DNA from: Actinomycetota bacterium
GTDB lineage: Bacteria; Actinomycetota; Actinomycetes; Propionibacteriales; Propionibacteriaceae
Assembly (NCBI GenBank): GCA_020161755.1
Contig: JAIUOS010000001.1
Location: 122,633-186,632, forward strand
DNA: 64,000 nt
Direction of reading: 5' to 3'
Shown here: positions 16,842-27,797 of the stretch, piece after piece
How the letters are laid out: every line of letters begins with the position of its first letter
Position numbering within the stretch: the stretch's first letter is position 1
The notes under the pieces: model-generated
What the model was told of the DNA's origin: nothing
Databases searched by the model: none
What the model saw: only the letters and a program-made list of their open reading frames with translations
Position numbers and translations under genes: made by a program

Positions 16842-17659
16842 AGCGCCGAACCGTCGGTCTCCTCGCCCGGCACGCGATCCTGATCGCGGGCTCGATCGTC
16901 GTGGTCGTGCCGCTCCTGTGGATGTTCACGACCTCGTTGCAGACCCGGGCCGAGACCTACACGAACACCTCGGTGCTGCCGACCTCCTGGCACTGGCAGA
17001 ACTACGCCCGGGCCTGGGAGTCGGCCCCGTTCGCCCAGTACTACGTGAACAGCCTCGTCATGGCCGCCGGCATCGTCGCGGGGCACCTCGTCTTCGACGC
17101 CCTGGCCGCCTACGCCTTCGCGCGACTCGACTTCCCGTTCAAGCGCAGCCTGTTCACGCTGCTCTTGGCCGGGTTGATGGTGCCGACGTTCGTGACGGTG
17201 ATCCCCGCCTACTCGATCGTCGCGAACCTCGGCTGGATCGACACCTACTCCGCGCTGATCGTGCCGCGCCTCGCCGACGTGTTCGGCATCATCCTGCTCC
17301 GCCAGTACTTCGCGACCATCCCGCTGGAACTGGAGGAAGCGGCCCGGATCGACGGGTGCAGCCGGGCCGGGACGTTCCTGCGCGTGGTGGTGCCGCTCTC
17401 GACGCCCGCGTTCGCGACCCTGGGCATCTTCAGCTTCCTGTTCGCCTGGAACGATTTCCTGTGGCCGCTGCTGGTCACCAACAACGACGACATGCGGACG
17501 ATCCAGATCGGGCTGGCGTCCTTCGTCGGCCGGTACGGGACGTCCTGGAACTACCTGATGGCCGGGACGTTGACGGCGACCGTGCCGAGCATCATCGTCT
17601 TCCTGTTCTTCCAGCGCGCCCTCGTGCGCGGCATCGCCACCACCGGATTGAAGGACTGA
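16838..17659 (+). CDS. Sugar ABC transporter permease, MalG/UgpE type
   Basis: Second membrane subunit (273 aa). The first helix is AILIAGSIVVVVPLLWMF and the EAA loop reads EEAARIDGCSR. The start overlaps the upstream stop (ATGA) and the stop overlaps the ATG of the next GH13 gene (TGATG). The C-terminus RGIATTGLKD is typical. The ATPase is absent, as in all ABC modules of this window. Confidence 0.9.
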   Translation: MKRRTVGLLARHAILIAGSIVVVVPLLWMFTTSLQTRAETYTNTSVLPTSWHWQNYARAWESAPFAQYYVNSLVMAAGIVAGHLVFDALAAYAFARLDFPFKRSLFTLLLAGLMVPTFVTVIPAYSIVANLGWIDTYSALIVPRLADVFGIILLRQYFATIPLELEEAARIDGCSRAGTFLRVVVPLSTPAFATLGIFSFLFAWNDFLWPLLVTNNDDMRTIQIGLASFVGRYGTSWNYLMAGTLTATVPSIIVFLFFQRALVRGIATTGLKD

Positions 17660-18990
17660 TGAGCGCACCCGACTGGCTTGCCGACGCCGTCTTCTACCAG
17701 ATCTTCCCGGAGCGGTTCGCGAACGGCGACCCCGGGCTCGACCCACCCGACGTGCAGCCGTGGGACGCCGAACCCACCCGCGACAACTTCCTCGGCGGCG
17801 ACCTCCAGGGGATCATCGACCACCTCGACCACCTCACGTCCCTCGGGGTCAACGCGCTCTACCTCACCCCGATCTTCGAGGCGCGCACCAACCACCGCTA
17901 CGACGCCGTCGACTACTTCGCGGTCGACCATCGCCTCGGCGACCTGGACACCTTCCGGCGCCTGGTCGCCGCCTGCCACGCCCGCGGCGTCCGGATCGTG
18001 CTCGACGCCGTCCTCAACCACTGTGGCGACGGTCACTGGGCGTTCCGGGACGTGGTGGCGAACGAGGCCGGGTCGCCGTACGTCAACTGGTTCTCCGTCG
18101 AGGGGTTCCCGGTCGCCGCCGAGCCCGAACCGAACTACCGCACCTGTTCGGGCTGCTCCTACCTGCCCAAGTGGAACGCCTACAACCCCGAGGTGCGCGA
18201 CCACCACTTCGCGGTCGCCCGGTACTGGATCGAGCAGGGCATCGACGGCTGGCGCCTGGACGTCCCGTACTTCATCAACCGGAACTTCTGGCGGCAGTTC
18301 CGCGACGTCGTCAAGCCTCTCGGCGAGGACCTGTACATCGTCGCCGAGGAGTGGCGCGACCCGTCCGAGTGGCTCCAGGGTGACATCGCCGACGGCACCA
18401 TGAACTACACCCTGCGGGACCTCGCCCTCGGGTTCACCGCGGACCGCTCCCTCGACGCCCGCGAGCTCGCCGACGGTCTCGACCGGCTCCACGACAGCAT
18501 CCCGGCCGGGTACCACCACGGCATGCTCAACCTCCTCGGCTCGCACGACACCGAGCGTGTCCTGACGCGGCACGGCGGTCGGGTCGGGGATGCCCTGCTC
18601 GCCTACGCGCTGATGTTCGCCTGCCCGGGTGCGCCGATGCTCTACTACGGGGACGAGGTCGGCATGACGGGCGAGAACGACCCGGGCTGTCGGGCCGGCA
18701 TGGTGTGGGACGAGTCGGCCTGGGACCCCGTGCTCCTGGCCGGGATCCGTGACCTCGCGCAGAAGCGGGCCGAGCTGGCACCCCTTCGCCGCGGCACTGT
18801 CCGGACCGCGGCCGTCGACCCCGATACAGTCCTCATCATGCGAACTCTCGACGACGCGGCGGCAGCGGTGGTCGTCCATCGCGGCGAAGGCGTGACCCTC
18901 GACCCGACGGCGACCCCCGAGTTGCGCGGATTCCTCCGCGAACCGCTCCACGTCGGCCCAGGCAGCACGGTCGTCCTCGAGGCTCTCTGA
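17659..18990 (+). CDS. GH13 cyclomaltodextrinase/neopullulanase-like enzyme
   Basis: Cytoplasmic GH13 hydrolase (443 aa) beginning directly with the catalytic barrel (DAVFYQIFPERFANGD). It lacks the N-terminal CBM34-type domain that many cyclomaltodextrinases have. The signature regions are intact: DAVLNHCG, GWRLDVPYF with nucleophile Asp201, VAEEW with Glu230 and GSHD with Asp297. It would open or shorten imported alpha-glucans, complementing the alpha-glucosidase at 12871. Translation is coupled to the permease by a TGATG overlap and to the LacI regulator by ATG 18990 overlapping its stop. Confidence 0.86.
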   Translation: MSAPDWLADAVFYQIFPERFANGDPGLDPPDVQPWDAEPTRDNFLGGDLQGIIDHLDHLTSLGVNALYLTPIFEARTNHRYDAVDYFAVDHRLGDLDTFRRLVAACHARGVRIVLDAVLNHCGDGHWAFRDVVANEAGSPYVNWFSVEGFPVAAEPEPNYRTCSGCSYLPKWNAYNPEVRDHHFAVARYWIEQGIDGWRLDVPYFINRNFWRQFRDVVKPLGEDLYIVAEEWRDPSEWLQGDIADGTMNYTLRDLALGFTADRSLDARELADGLDRLHDSIPAGYHHGMLNLLGSHDTERVLTRHGGRVGDALLAYALMFACPGAPMLYYGDEVGMTGENDPGCRAGMVWDESAWDPVLLAGIRDLAQKRAELAPLRRGTVRTAAVDPDTVLIMRTLDDAAAAVVVHRGEGVTLDPTATPELRGFLREPLHVGPGSTVVLEAL

Positions 18991-20039
18991 TGGTCCGGCG
19001 GCGCGTCACGATCCAGGACGTCGCCAACCGCGCGGGCGTGTCGAAGTCCGCTGTCTCCCTCGCCTTCAACGACGCGCGCAAGCTCTCCGAGGCGACCGTG
19101 CAGAACATCCTGCGGGTCGCCGAGGAGATGGGGTACAGCCAGGACCCGGCCGCGCGCATGCTCCGCACCCAGCGCACCGACAGCCTCGGACTGCTGCTGC
19201 CCCAGCAGCTCGACATGGCGCTGGAGAACCCCTACTACACCCAGTTCCTCCAGGGCATCGGGCAGACCTGCCAGCAGGAGGGGCTGACGCTGCTGCTCGT
19301 CCCCCCGCTGCGAGGCTCGATGCTGAAGGCCATCCCCTACGCAGCCGTGGACGGTTTCATCGTGAGCGGGCTGGAATACGACCGCGGCGAGGTCACGGCG
19401 CTGCGCCAGCGGGGCATCCCCTTCGTGCTGGTGGACAGCGAATGGCACGAGGGTGTGCCGAGCATCGACCTCGACGAGGCGGACGGCATGCGCGAGCTCG
19501 TCGAGTACCTGCTGCGGCAGGGGCACGAGCGGATCGCGTTCGTGGCGATCGAGACCGACACCCCCGGGGGCTACCAGAACTGGCGGGGGCCCGTGCAGCG
19601 ACGCATGCAGGGCGCGATCGACGGCCTCGCCGGTGCCGGCCTGGCGCCGGAGAGCGACGGCATCACCGTCATCGAGACGCCGTGCACGCGGGCCGGGGGA
19701 GTGGCGGCGTTCCGGACCCTGTGGGCGCGGGAACAGCGCCCGACCGCGATGGTTGCGTTCAGCGACATCATCGCCTTCGGCATCATCGACGCCGCCCGTG
19801 AGGCGGGGGTCGACGTCCCCGGAGAGCTGTCCGTCTCCGGGTTCGACGACCTGACCGAGGCCAGCTGGACGACACCGAGCCTGACCACGATCCGCCAGCC
19901 CATCGCAACGAAGGGTCGCCTCGCCGCCGCCTACCTGGTGGAGGCCATCGCGGCCCAGGCCGAGGCGGACCGCCCCCACCAGCAGCGTCTCGCGACGACG
20001 CTGCTCCTCCGAGGCTCGACCGGGCCGGCGCCCCGCTAG
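18990..20039 (+). CDS. LacI-family regulator of the alpha-glucan operon
   Basis: LacI/GalR-type repressor (349 aa) encoded as the last gene of the operon it presumably controls. The helix-turn-helix is TIQDVANRAGVSKSAVSLAF, then a sensor domain with VSGFDDLTEASW near residue 280. The ATG overlaps the stop of the GH13 gene. It is convergent with the PTS regulator gene at 20080, with a hairpin between them. The operator is not certain; GTTTAGTGAAC at 12809 is the best candidate seen. Confidence 0.87.
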   Translation: MVRRRVTIQDVANRAGVSKSAVSLAFNDARKLSEATVQNILRVAEEMGYSQDPAARMLRTQRTDSLGLLLPQQLDMALENPYYTQFLQGIGQTCQQEGLTLLLVPPLRGSMLKAIPYAAVDGFIVSGLEYDRGEVTALRQRGIPFVLVDSEWHEGVPSIDLDEADGMRELVEYLLRQGHERIAFVAIETDTPGGYQNWRGPVQRRMQGAIDGLAGAGLAPESDGITVIETPCTRAGGVAAFRTLWAREQRPTAMVAFSDIIAFGIIDAAREAGVDVPGELSVSGFDDLTEASWTTPSLTTIRQPIATKGRLAAAYLVEAIAAQAEADRPHQQRLATTLLLRGSTGPAPR

Positions 20040-20061
20040 TCCCCCGAGAGCGCCAGGTCGC

Positions 20062-20081
20062 GAGTCGCGGCCGGGCGACTC
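20062..20081. terminator. Bidirectional hairpin between convergent regulator genes
   Basis: GAGTCGC (20062-20068) and GCGACTC (20075-20081) form a 7-bp stem with a 6-base GC-rich loop. It lies between the LacI stop (20039) and the stop of the convergent PRD regulator (20080-20082), which it touches. Confidence 0.5.
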
Positions 20082-22002
20082 ACTCCGCCTGCATCAGCTC
20101 GCCGAGTTGCCGGAGGAAGCCTCCGAACGTGCCGTCGCTCTCGACGAGCCGGACGACGTTGCGAGGCTCGGTAAGGGTGATCACAAGCTGGTCGAAGGTG
20201 TCCCTGAACAGGTTGCGGTCCTGCGCGCTGAAGGCGACGAGGAGGACCAGGCGAACCGGAGTGCCCGCCCAGTCAATGGGCTCGCCGAACGTGGCGACGG
20301 CGATGCTGGTGCGTTGGGCGGGCATCCCCAGGGTGTGGGGGATCGCCACGATGTCGTTGAAGGCGGTGGCCGAGAGCTCCTCACGCTGGAGGACCTGGGC
20401 CAGGAAGTCGCCGGGCACGGCCGCAGTGTCGACGAGGGCTCCACACAGGAGGGCGAGCACCTCCTCACGATCGCGTGCGTTCGGCGAGGCGAAGAACAGC
20501 CGGTCGTGGAAGAGCTCGTGCAGTTGGCTGGCCAGGCGCATCCACGTGTTGCGCTGCTGCTGGCTGCGGACCTGGAGATCGATGAGATCGAGGTCGGCCT
20601 GGCTGAGCAGCGGGCTGATCAGAACCTGTCGCGACGGGTGCAGCCCGGGGACGGCGAGCGAGGTCACGACGAGATTGCCTAAGAGCTGGTCCAGGGTCGG
20701 CTCGGCCGACTCGATGACCTGCTCGACGACAGCGCGGTCTCCCAGGGCGGTGGCGATCCTGTCCGCCATCCGTTGGGCGAGATCGTGGTACGCGGGGACG
20801 ACCAGCGAGATCGTGACGCGCCCGCCGGCGTCCCGGCGTCGGTCGATCGCCGAACCCAGGTGGAAGGCGATGAACCCGACCTCATCCGGATCGATCGAGG
20901 TGCCGGTCTCCCGCTCGATCTCGTTCGCATAGAAGACGGCGAGCTCGTGGACCAGCGGATGGCTCCGGCGAATGCCCGCGGCGAGTGGGTTGGGCTGGGG
21001 ACGGCGCCCCCGCGCCCTGAGGAGCATGTTGTGCGTGTGCAGCGCAATGCTGGTGACGAAGGCGTCGTCCGTGAGATCGACGAGATAGGTGTCATCGAGC
21101 CTGGACAGGATCGTCCGCACCAACTCGACCAGGTCGGTCCCGACGTGGTCCACCACGACGTCATGGTCGGTGGCACCCCTGAGGAGGGTGGTCTTGCTCG
21201 CGATCAGGAGCGCGACAGCGTCGATCTCGGCAAGGGTGAACTCGACCCCGTAGGCGCCAGTGAGGTAGTCGGTCACCTTGCTCGCGGCCCCGGCGAGTCG
21301 CGGATCGGCCTGAATCCGGGGCCCGCCCTCGAGCCCTTCGAGCGTGTGGTCGTCGGTGATCCGGTCAACAGCAATCACCAGATCGAGGATGAGCGGGTTG
21401 AGCGTGTAGTCGTTGCAGTGCAGTCCGTTGTCCGCAAGGGCGGCCGCGACCCGCCGCTTGATGTCGCGGATGTCGTAAGAGGAGTACGCCGACTCGAGCT
21501 TGTCCGTGGTCAACATCTCAGCGGGACGATCCACGTCGGTGACCGCCTGTCGCATCAGCTGCCGCTGGTCGGCCTCACGGCCCTCGACCCAGACCTCGTC
21601 CTGTCGACGGACGATCCGGACGCCGTGGCGGTCGGCCAGGCGGGCAAGGCGCCGGACGTCGTTCTCGATCGTCGACTCGCTGACCCCGAGTTCCTCGGCG
21701 AGCCCATAGACATTCGCCGGTGAGTTGGCCGTGAGAACGAGACGCAAGAGCGTCAGGAGCCGTGACTCGGCCTCACGAGTGGACGGTGCGGGGGGTGTGG
21801 TGGTGGAGATCGCGTCGGCCAGCCGATAACCCTTGGCCGTTCGGCGCACGAGCTCAGCCGGGGCAGCGGCGTTGAGACGGGTGATGTAGTTGCGGATGCT
21901 CCGGCTGGTCACCCCCAGCGCGTGGGCGAGTTCCTCGGTACTCCAGCTGCCGGGGTGTGCCGACAGCCAGGCGACGAGCCGCTGCTGCGGACCGGCGTCC
22001 AT
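20080..22002 (-). CDS. BglG/MtlR-type transcriptional activator with PRD and EIIA domains
   Basis: PTS-controlled DNA-binding regulator (640 aa). Domain order: helix-turn-helix (about residues 5-60, LAHALGVTSRSIRNYI), second helix-turn-helix (about 85-140, LAEELGVSESTIENDV), two PTS regulatory domains (about 180-400), an IIB-like segment and a C-terminal EIIA domain (about 510-640) with the phospho-His in AIPHTLG. Such proteins activate a PTS operon according to phosphorylation by IIB and HPr. It is divergent from the IIB-IIC-IIA-GH1 operon at 22193, its likely target. ATG 22002 starts the frame; there is no strong ribosome binding site. Confidence 0.88.
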   Translation of the reverse strand: MDAGPQQRLVAWLSAHPGSWSTEELAHALGVTSRSIRNYITRLNAAAPAELVRRTAKGYRLADAISTTTPPAPSTREAESRLLTLLRLVLTANSPANVYGLAEELGVSESTIENDVRRLARLADRHGVRIVRRQDEVWVEGREADQRQLMRQAVTDVDRPAEMLTTDKLESAYSSYDIRDIKRRVAAALADNGLHCNDYTLNPLILDLVIAVDRITDDHTLEGLEGGPRIQADPRLAGAASKVTDYLTGAYGVEFTLAEIDAVALLIASKTTLLRGATDHDVVVDHVGTDLVELVRTILSRLDDTYLVDLTDDAFVTSIALHTHNMLLRARGRRPQPNPLAAGIRRSHPLVHELAVFYANEIERETGTSIDPDEVGFIAFHLGSAIDRRRDAGGRVTISLVVPAYHDLAQRMADRIATALGDRAVVEQVIESAEPTLDQLLGNLVVTSLAVPGLHPSRQVLISPLLSQADLDLIDLQVRSQQQRNTWMRLASQLHELFHDRLFFASPNARDREEVLALLCGALVDTAAVPGDFLAQVLQREELSATAFNDIVAIPHTLGMPAQRTSIAVATFGEPIDWAGTPVRLVLLVAFSAQDRNLFRDTFDQLVITLTEPRNVVRLVESDGTFGGFLRQLGELMQAE

Positions 22003-22074
22003 TCACGACCCCCTCGTCTGACGTCCCATCACGAACCATTCTGGGCCCGCGGGGCCCCGGGTCCGAACAGCCCG

Positions 22075-22093
22075 CTTTCCGCCTTCCGGAAAG
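22075..22093. promoter_or_regulatory. Candidate operator in the divergent PTS promoter region
   Basis: CTTTCCG (22075-22081) and CGGAAAG (22087-22093) are perfect 7-bp arms separated by CCTTC. It sits midway between the regulator start and the IIB gene in a 190-base divergent region. Binding by the PRD regulator is inferred from position only. No clear -35/-10 pair was recognised. Confidence 0.4.
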
Positions 22094-22192
22094 GGCGTTG
22101 CTGGAGAGTGGGGTGGACCCTGGACCACCGTTGGAGCACAGTCGGACCCGGGCACACCGTCGGGGACGGACCAGAGACGAAGGAGATTGAGG

Positions 22193-22516
22193 ATGACGAC
22201 CAGAGTCCTCGTAGTGTGCGGCGGCGGTGCCTCCAGCGGGTTCCTCGCACAGAGCATTCGCAAGGCTGCGAAGCAGGCCGGCACCGAACTGGTGGTGGAC
22301 GCCCGCAGCGAGACCGAGGTCGACGAGTACGCCGACCGCATCGAGGTGCTCCTGATCGGGCCGCACCTGGCCTACATGGAGGACAAGCTCCGGGCGAAGG
22401 TCGAACCGCGCGGGGTCAAGGTGGCCCTGCTACCGCACAAGATCTACGGCCGCCTCGACGGGGCGGGCGCGTTCGCGCTCATCGAGGAGCTCATGGGGCA
22501 GGGGGCGCAGGCATGA
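22193..22516 (+). CDS. PTS lactose/cellobiose-type IIB component
   Basis: Soluble phosphotransferase domain (107 aa) that passes phosphate from IIA to the incoming sugar. The phospho-Cys is Cys9 in VVCGGGASSG, in place of the more usual CxxGMSTS. ATG 22193 has AGGAG 7 bases upstream; the TTG at 22187 in the same frame is less likely. Its stop overlaps the IIC start (ATGA). It is the first gene of the PTS operon. Confidence 0.88.
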   Translation: MTTRVLVVCGGGASSGFLAQSIRKAAKQAGTELVVDARSETEVDEYADRIEVLLIGPHLAYMEDKLRAKVEPRGVKVALLPHKIYGRLDGAGAFALIEELMGQGAQA

Positions 22517-23817
22517 AGTCCTTCAACGCATGGATGGAGTCGCTCAGCGACTACATGAGCGACAAGTTCTCCCCGGTGGCGAACCGGCTCACCGGCAATG
22601 TCTGGGTCAAGTCGCTCCAGGAAGCCATCATGGCCGTCGTCCCGATGATCCTGGTCGGCTCACTGATCACGCTGATCTCGATCCTGAACAACTTCTTCCC
22701 GTGGATGCCGAACCTCACCCCGATCAACCAGTTCTCGTTCGGGCTGATGGGCCTGTTCGTCGCCTTCCTGATCCCCTACCAGGTGATGCAGCACAAGGAC
22801 TTCCGGGACCGGCGGCTCATTGCCGGAATGACCGGTGCGGCGGCGTTCCTCATGCTGATCGGCCCGACCTTCAGTGAGGACGGTGCCTCGATCACGTTCA
22901 CCTTCGAGCGCTTCGGTGCGACGGGCATGTTCACCAGCATCATCGCCGGCCTCGCGGTCGCGGCGATCTTCAACCTGTTCGCCAAGCTGAAGATGTTCCG
23001 GAACTCCACCGCGCTCCCGGACTTCATCATCGTCTGGTTCGACTCGATGCTGCCGATCCTGCTCACCCTCGTGGTGACCTGGTTGCTGGTCGACGTCGGC
23101 CATCTCGACATCTACGCCGGCATCGTGACCCTGTTCTCGCCCCTGACCGCGATCGTGCAGAGCTTCTGGGGCTTCGTGCTGCTCTACTTCATCGGCGCCT
23201 TCCTGTACTCCTTCGGCATGAGCGCGTGGATCCTGTTCCCGCTGATCTACCCGCTGCAACTCCAGGGGATCCAGGACAACATGGCCGCCGTGGCGGCCGG
23301 GCACCCGGCCACGAACATCAACACCTGGGAGGTGCTCTACTCGGGTTGGGTGGGCATCGGCGGCATCGGTGCCACGCTGCCCCTGGTGATCATGATGGCC
23401 TTCTGGGCGAAGTCGGCCAGGCTGCGTGCCATCGGGCGCGCGTCCCTGGTGCCCGGGGTCTTCAACATCAACGAGCCGATCGTCTTCGGCGCCCCGATCG
23501 CGTTCAACCCGCTCCTGATGGTGCCGTTCTGGATCAACTCCCTGATCCCGCCGGCGCTGGTGTACTGGGCGCTGTCGGCAGGGCTGGTTCCGATCCCGTC
23601 GCAGGTGTTCCAGATGTGGTACACCCCGTTCCCGTTCGCCACCTGGATCGTCTCCCCCGGGATCGCCGGTCTGATCCTGCTGCTGGTGGTCGTCGCCCTG
23701 ACCACGCTCACCTGGCTTCCGTTCTTCCGGGCGTACGACCGTCAGGCGCTCGTCGAGGACGAGGCCGAAGAGGACGAGCTCGCCACCACCCCCGATGTCG
23801 CCGGAGCGGCAGCATGA
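22513..23817 (+). CDS. PTS lactose/cellobiose-type IIC permease
   Basis: Membrane channel of the PTS (434 aa, about ten helices). It begins with a short amphipathic segment and GNVWVKSLQEAIMAVVPMILVGS split by typical family residues. The motif FNINEPIVFGAPI near residue 320 is the sugar-binding signature of the CelB family. ATG 22513 overlaps the IIB stop. Substrate is expected to be a beta-linked disaccharide or aryl-beta-glucoside, phosphorylated on entry (inference from the family and the GH1 gene). Confidence 0.9.
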   Translation: MKSFNAWMESLSDYMSDKFSPVANRLTGNVWVKSLQEAIMAVVPMILVGSLITLISILNNFFPWMPNLTPINQFSFGLMGLFVAFLIPYQVMQHKDFRDRRLIAGMTGAAAFLMLIGPTFSEDGASITFTFERFGATGMFTSIIAGLAVAAIFNLFAKLKMFRNSTALPDFIIVWFDSMLPILLTLVVTWLLVDVGHLDIYAGIVTLFSPLTAIVQSFWGFVLLYFIGAFLYSFGMSAWILFPLIYPLQLQGIQDNMAAVAAGHPATNINTWEVLYSGWVGIGGIGATLPLVIMMAFWAKSARLRAIGRASLVPGVFNINEPIVFGAPIAFNPLLMVPFWINSLIPPALVYWALSAGLVPIPSQVFQMWYTPFPFATWIVSPGIAGLILLLVVVALTTLTWLPFFRAYDRQALVEDEAEEDELATTPDVAGAAA

Positions 23818-23834
23818 GCACCGAAGGAGTCACG

Positions 23835-25642
<1,808 letters not shown>

Positions 25643-25655
25643 TCCACTCGGACGC

Positions 25656-25687
25656 GCGGGGCCGGGAGGCGACTCCTCCGGCCCCGC
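25656..25687. terminator. Bidirectional terminator between GH1 and GntR genes
   Basis: GCGGGGCCGGGAGG (25656-25669) pairs with CCTCCGGCCCCGC (25675-25687) with one bulged base and a 5-base loop. It begins 13 bases after the GH1 stop and ends at the stop of the convergent GntR gene. Confidence 0.7.
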
Positions 25688-26397
25688 TAGTTGCCCTTGG
25701 CCCGGTGCGGACGGTCGGAGCCGCCCTGCCTGGACCCCTCGGCCAGGAGCCGCCAGATGTGGAGAGCGTGCTCACGGAAGAGGTCGCCGACCGCCGGGTC
25801 GCGCCGGCGCAGGCCCTCGACGAGCGGGTGGTGGGTGTCGGCGATTTCGGCCAGGTTCTGGAAGAAGACCCGGTTCGAGACCGTGGTCAGGTTCCGCATC
25901 GTCGGCTCTACGAGCGCCCAGACCCGGGGGAGCAGGGAGTTGCCGGACGCCTCCCAGACCGCCTTGTGGAACCGGACGTCCGCGTCGATGAACGCGGCCA
26001 TGTCGTCGTCGGCGGCCGCCTCGTGCATCTCCTCGATGTGGTGCTCGAGGTCGGCGAGCACCTCGTCCGTAAGGTGCTCCACCGCGCCGACCACGGCGAA
26101 CCCCTCGAGCGCAGCCCGGAGCTGGTAAGCGTCGCGCGCCTCCTCGGTCGAGACCTCGGCCACGAAGCTGCCGCGGCGCGGGACCTGGAGCACCAAACCC
26201 TCGTGGGACAGCCGCCTCAGCGCGTCCCTGACCGGCGCCTGGCTCACCGAGAGCTGCCGGGCGATCTCTGACTCGACGAGCCGTGTCCCCGGCTCGTACT
26301 CGTGCGCGATCAACCGGGCCCGGACCAGTTCGTACACCTGGTCCGACAGCAGCGCCTTGCTCAGCGGGCCGCCCATCGGCGCCGTATGTGATGACAT
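25687..26397 (-). CDS. GntR-family regulator with FCD domain
   Basis: FadR-type regulator (236 aa) with an N-terminal winged helix (IARQLSVSQAPVRDALRRLS, residues about 35-60) and a C-terminal all-helical FCD ligand domain. FCD regulators commonly sense sugar acids or their derivatives. ATG 26397 is chosen because GAGG lies 5 bases upstream; ATG 26427 in the same frame lacks a site. It is divergent from the sugar-acid operon at 26484, whose mannonate dehydratase and KDG enzymes fit a uronate/aldonate-type effector (inference). Confidence 0.86.
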   Translation of the reverse strand: MSSHTAPMGGPLSKALLSDQVYELVRARLIAHEYEPGTRLVESEIARQLSVSQAPVRDALRRLSHEGLVLQVPRRGSFVAEVSTEEARDAYQLRAALEGFAVVGAVEHLTDEVLADLEHHIEEMHEAAADDDMAAFIDADVRFHKAVWEASGNSLLPRVWALVEPTMRNLTTVSNRVFFQNLAEIADTHHPLVEGLRRRDPAVGDLFREHALHIWRLLAEGSRQGGSDRPHRAKGN

Positions 26398-26414
26398 CGT
26401 GACCTCGCGATCTC

Positions 26415-26472
26415 TTGACACTGCCATGACTATAGAGCAATCTAGCGGCTAACGATAAGCGACTATCGATAG
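26415..26472. promoter_or_regulatory. Divergent control region of the sugar-acid operon
   Basis: TTGACA at 26415-26420 could be the -35 of the rightward promoter. The palindrome CTATCGATAG (26463-26472) lies 11 bases before the binding-protein start, and TAACGATAAG lies just upstream at 26450-26459. The 8-bp core TATCGATA is shared with the operators at 3294 and 9979, so cross-control by that LacI protein is possible. The GntR site itself was not identified. Confidence 0.4.
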
Positions 26473-26483
26473 GAGATGCACAC

Positions 26484-27797
26484 ATGGGCCGACATGGACG
26501 TTGGACCGTCGCGATCGGGATCGCCAGTACCGCCAGCCTCTTTCTGGCAGCGTGCTCCACCGCCGGAAACCAGGCGCAGCCGACTCAGTCGGGGAGCAGC
26601 GGGGAGAAGGTGAGCATCACCTGGGCAACCACGAACAGCGACTCCACCCTCGCCGCCGAGCAGAAGATCGCGGACGCGTTCATGGCAGCCAACCCGGACA
26701 TCACGGTCAAGGTCGACGCGATCAACTTCGCCGACTACGACACCAAGCTCAACACGTCGCTGCGCTCGGGCCAGGGCCCCGACGTCTTCCGGGTGAACCA
26801 CCCCAACGTGCAGGCGTGGACGAACGCCGGCTACCTCGCCGACCTCACCCAGCCGATCGCGGACACCGGTGTCGACACGGCGAAGTTCATCCCGGGCCTG
26901 CTCCAGATCGGACAGGTCGGTGGCAAGCAGTTCGCCCTCCCGATCGACACCGACGCGCGCGCCTTCTGGTACAACCCGAAGCTGTTGAAGAAGGCCGGCA
27001 TCGACGCTCCGCCGGCCACCTGGGACGAGCTTCTGACCGATGTCGCGAAGTTCAAGGACAGCGGCACCTACGGCTACGTCTACCGGACCGACTCCGACTA
27101 CGCGATGGCGTACGAGGCGGTCGGGCCCTACCTGAAGACCGCGGGCGGGCACATCCTGAGCACCGACACCCCGGCGCAGGCCGTGGCGGGCACCGACCCC
27201 GGCACGATCGCCGCGGTCACACTGCTGCAGAAGATCGCTGCGACGGGCGCGGTCCCGCCGGGTGAGTCGAACATGAGCGAGGCCACCAGCTACAAGCTGT
27301 TCGCCAGCGGCAAGGTCGCCATGATGACCGGCGGCCCGTGGGTCCGCGACGCGATCATGAAGAACAACCCCGACCTCACGTTCGGCACCGACTACGCACT
27401 GGCCGTCATCCCGGCACAGGAGGCCGGCGGCAAGTCCGGCAGCGCCGCGGGCGGCTGGCAGATCGCGGTCAACGCCAAGAGCAAGAACGCCGCTGCCGCG
27501 GCCAAGTTCCTGGCTTTCTTCGAGAAGCCCGAGAACCTGGTCACCCTGGCGTCCAACAACTCCTTCCCGCCGCTCGTGGACGGCATGAACGGCGAGCCGT
27601 TCGCGAGTGACCCGTTCTTCGACGCCTTCAAGCAGCTCCTCCCCAACAGCGGCCTGCCGATCACCCCGGTGGCGCAGATGGCCCAGGTCTCCGCAGCCTT
27701 CGAGGTCGCCGCTCGCGCCGCGGTCAACGAGGGCAAGGACGTCACCGCTGAACTCACTGCCTTCGACAAGAAGGTGAACGAGCAGATCCTCCAGTGA
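26484..27797 (+). CDS. Sugar ABC transporter substrate-binding lipoprotein
   Basis: Carbohydrate-binding lipoprotein (437 aa), SBP family 1, heading an 11-gene operon. The signal ends TASLFLAAC, placing the lipidated Cys at residue 24. The mature N-terminus KVSITWATTNSDS is typical. ATG 26484 follows GGAG at 8 bases. The C-terminus VNEQILQ overlaps the GTG of the first permease. The ligand is probably a mannose-, uronate- or aldonate-containing compound, judging by the downstream genes (inference). Confidence 0.9.
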   Translation: MGRHGRWTVAIGIASTASLFLAACSTAGNQAQPTQSGSSGEKVSITWATTNSDSTLAAEQKIADAFMAANPDITVKVDAINFADYDTKLNTSLRSGQGPDVFRVNHPNVQAWTNAGYLADLTQPIADTGVDTAKFIPGLLQIGQVGGKQFALPIDTDARAFWYNPKLLKKAGIDAPPATWDELLTDVAKFKDSGTYGYVYRTDSDYAMAYEAVGPYLKTAGGHILSTDTPAQAVAGTDPGTIAAVTLLQKIAATGAVPPGESNMSEATSYKLFASGKVAMMTGGPWVRDAIMKNNPDLTFGTDYALAVIPAQEAGGKSGSAAGGWQIAVNAKSKNAAAAAKFLAFFEKPENLVTLASNNSFPPLVDGMNGEPFASDPFFDAFKQLLPNSGLPITPVAQMAQVSAAFEVAARAAVNEGKDVTAELTAFDKKVNEQILQ

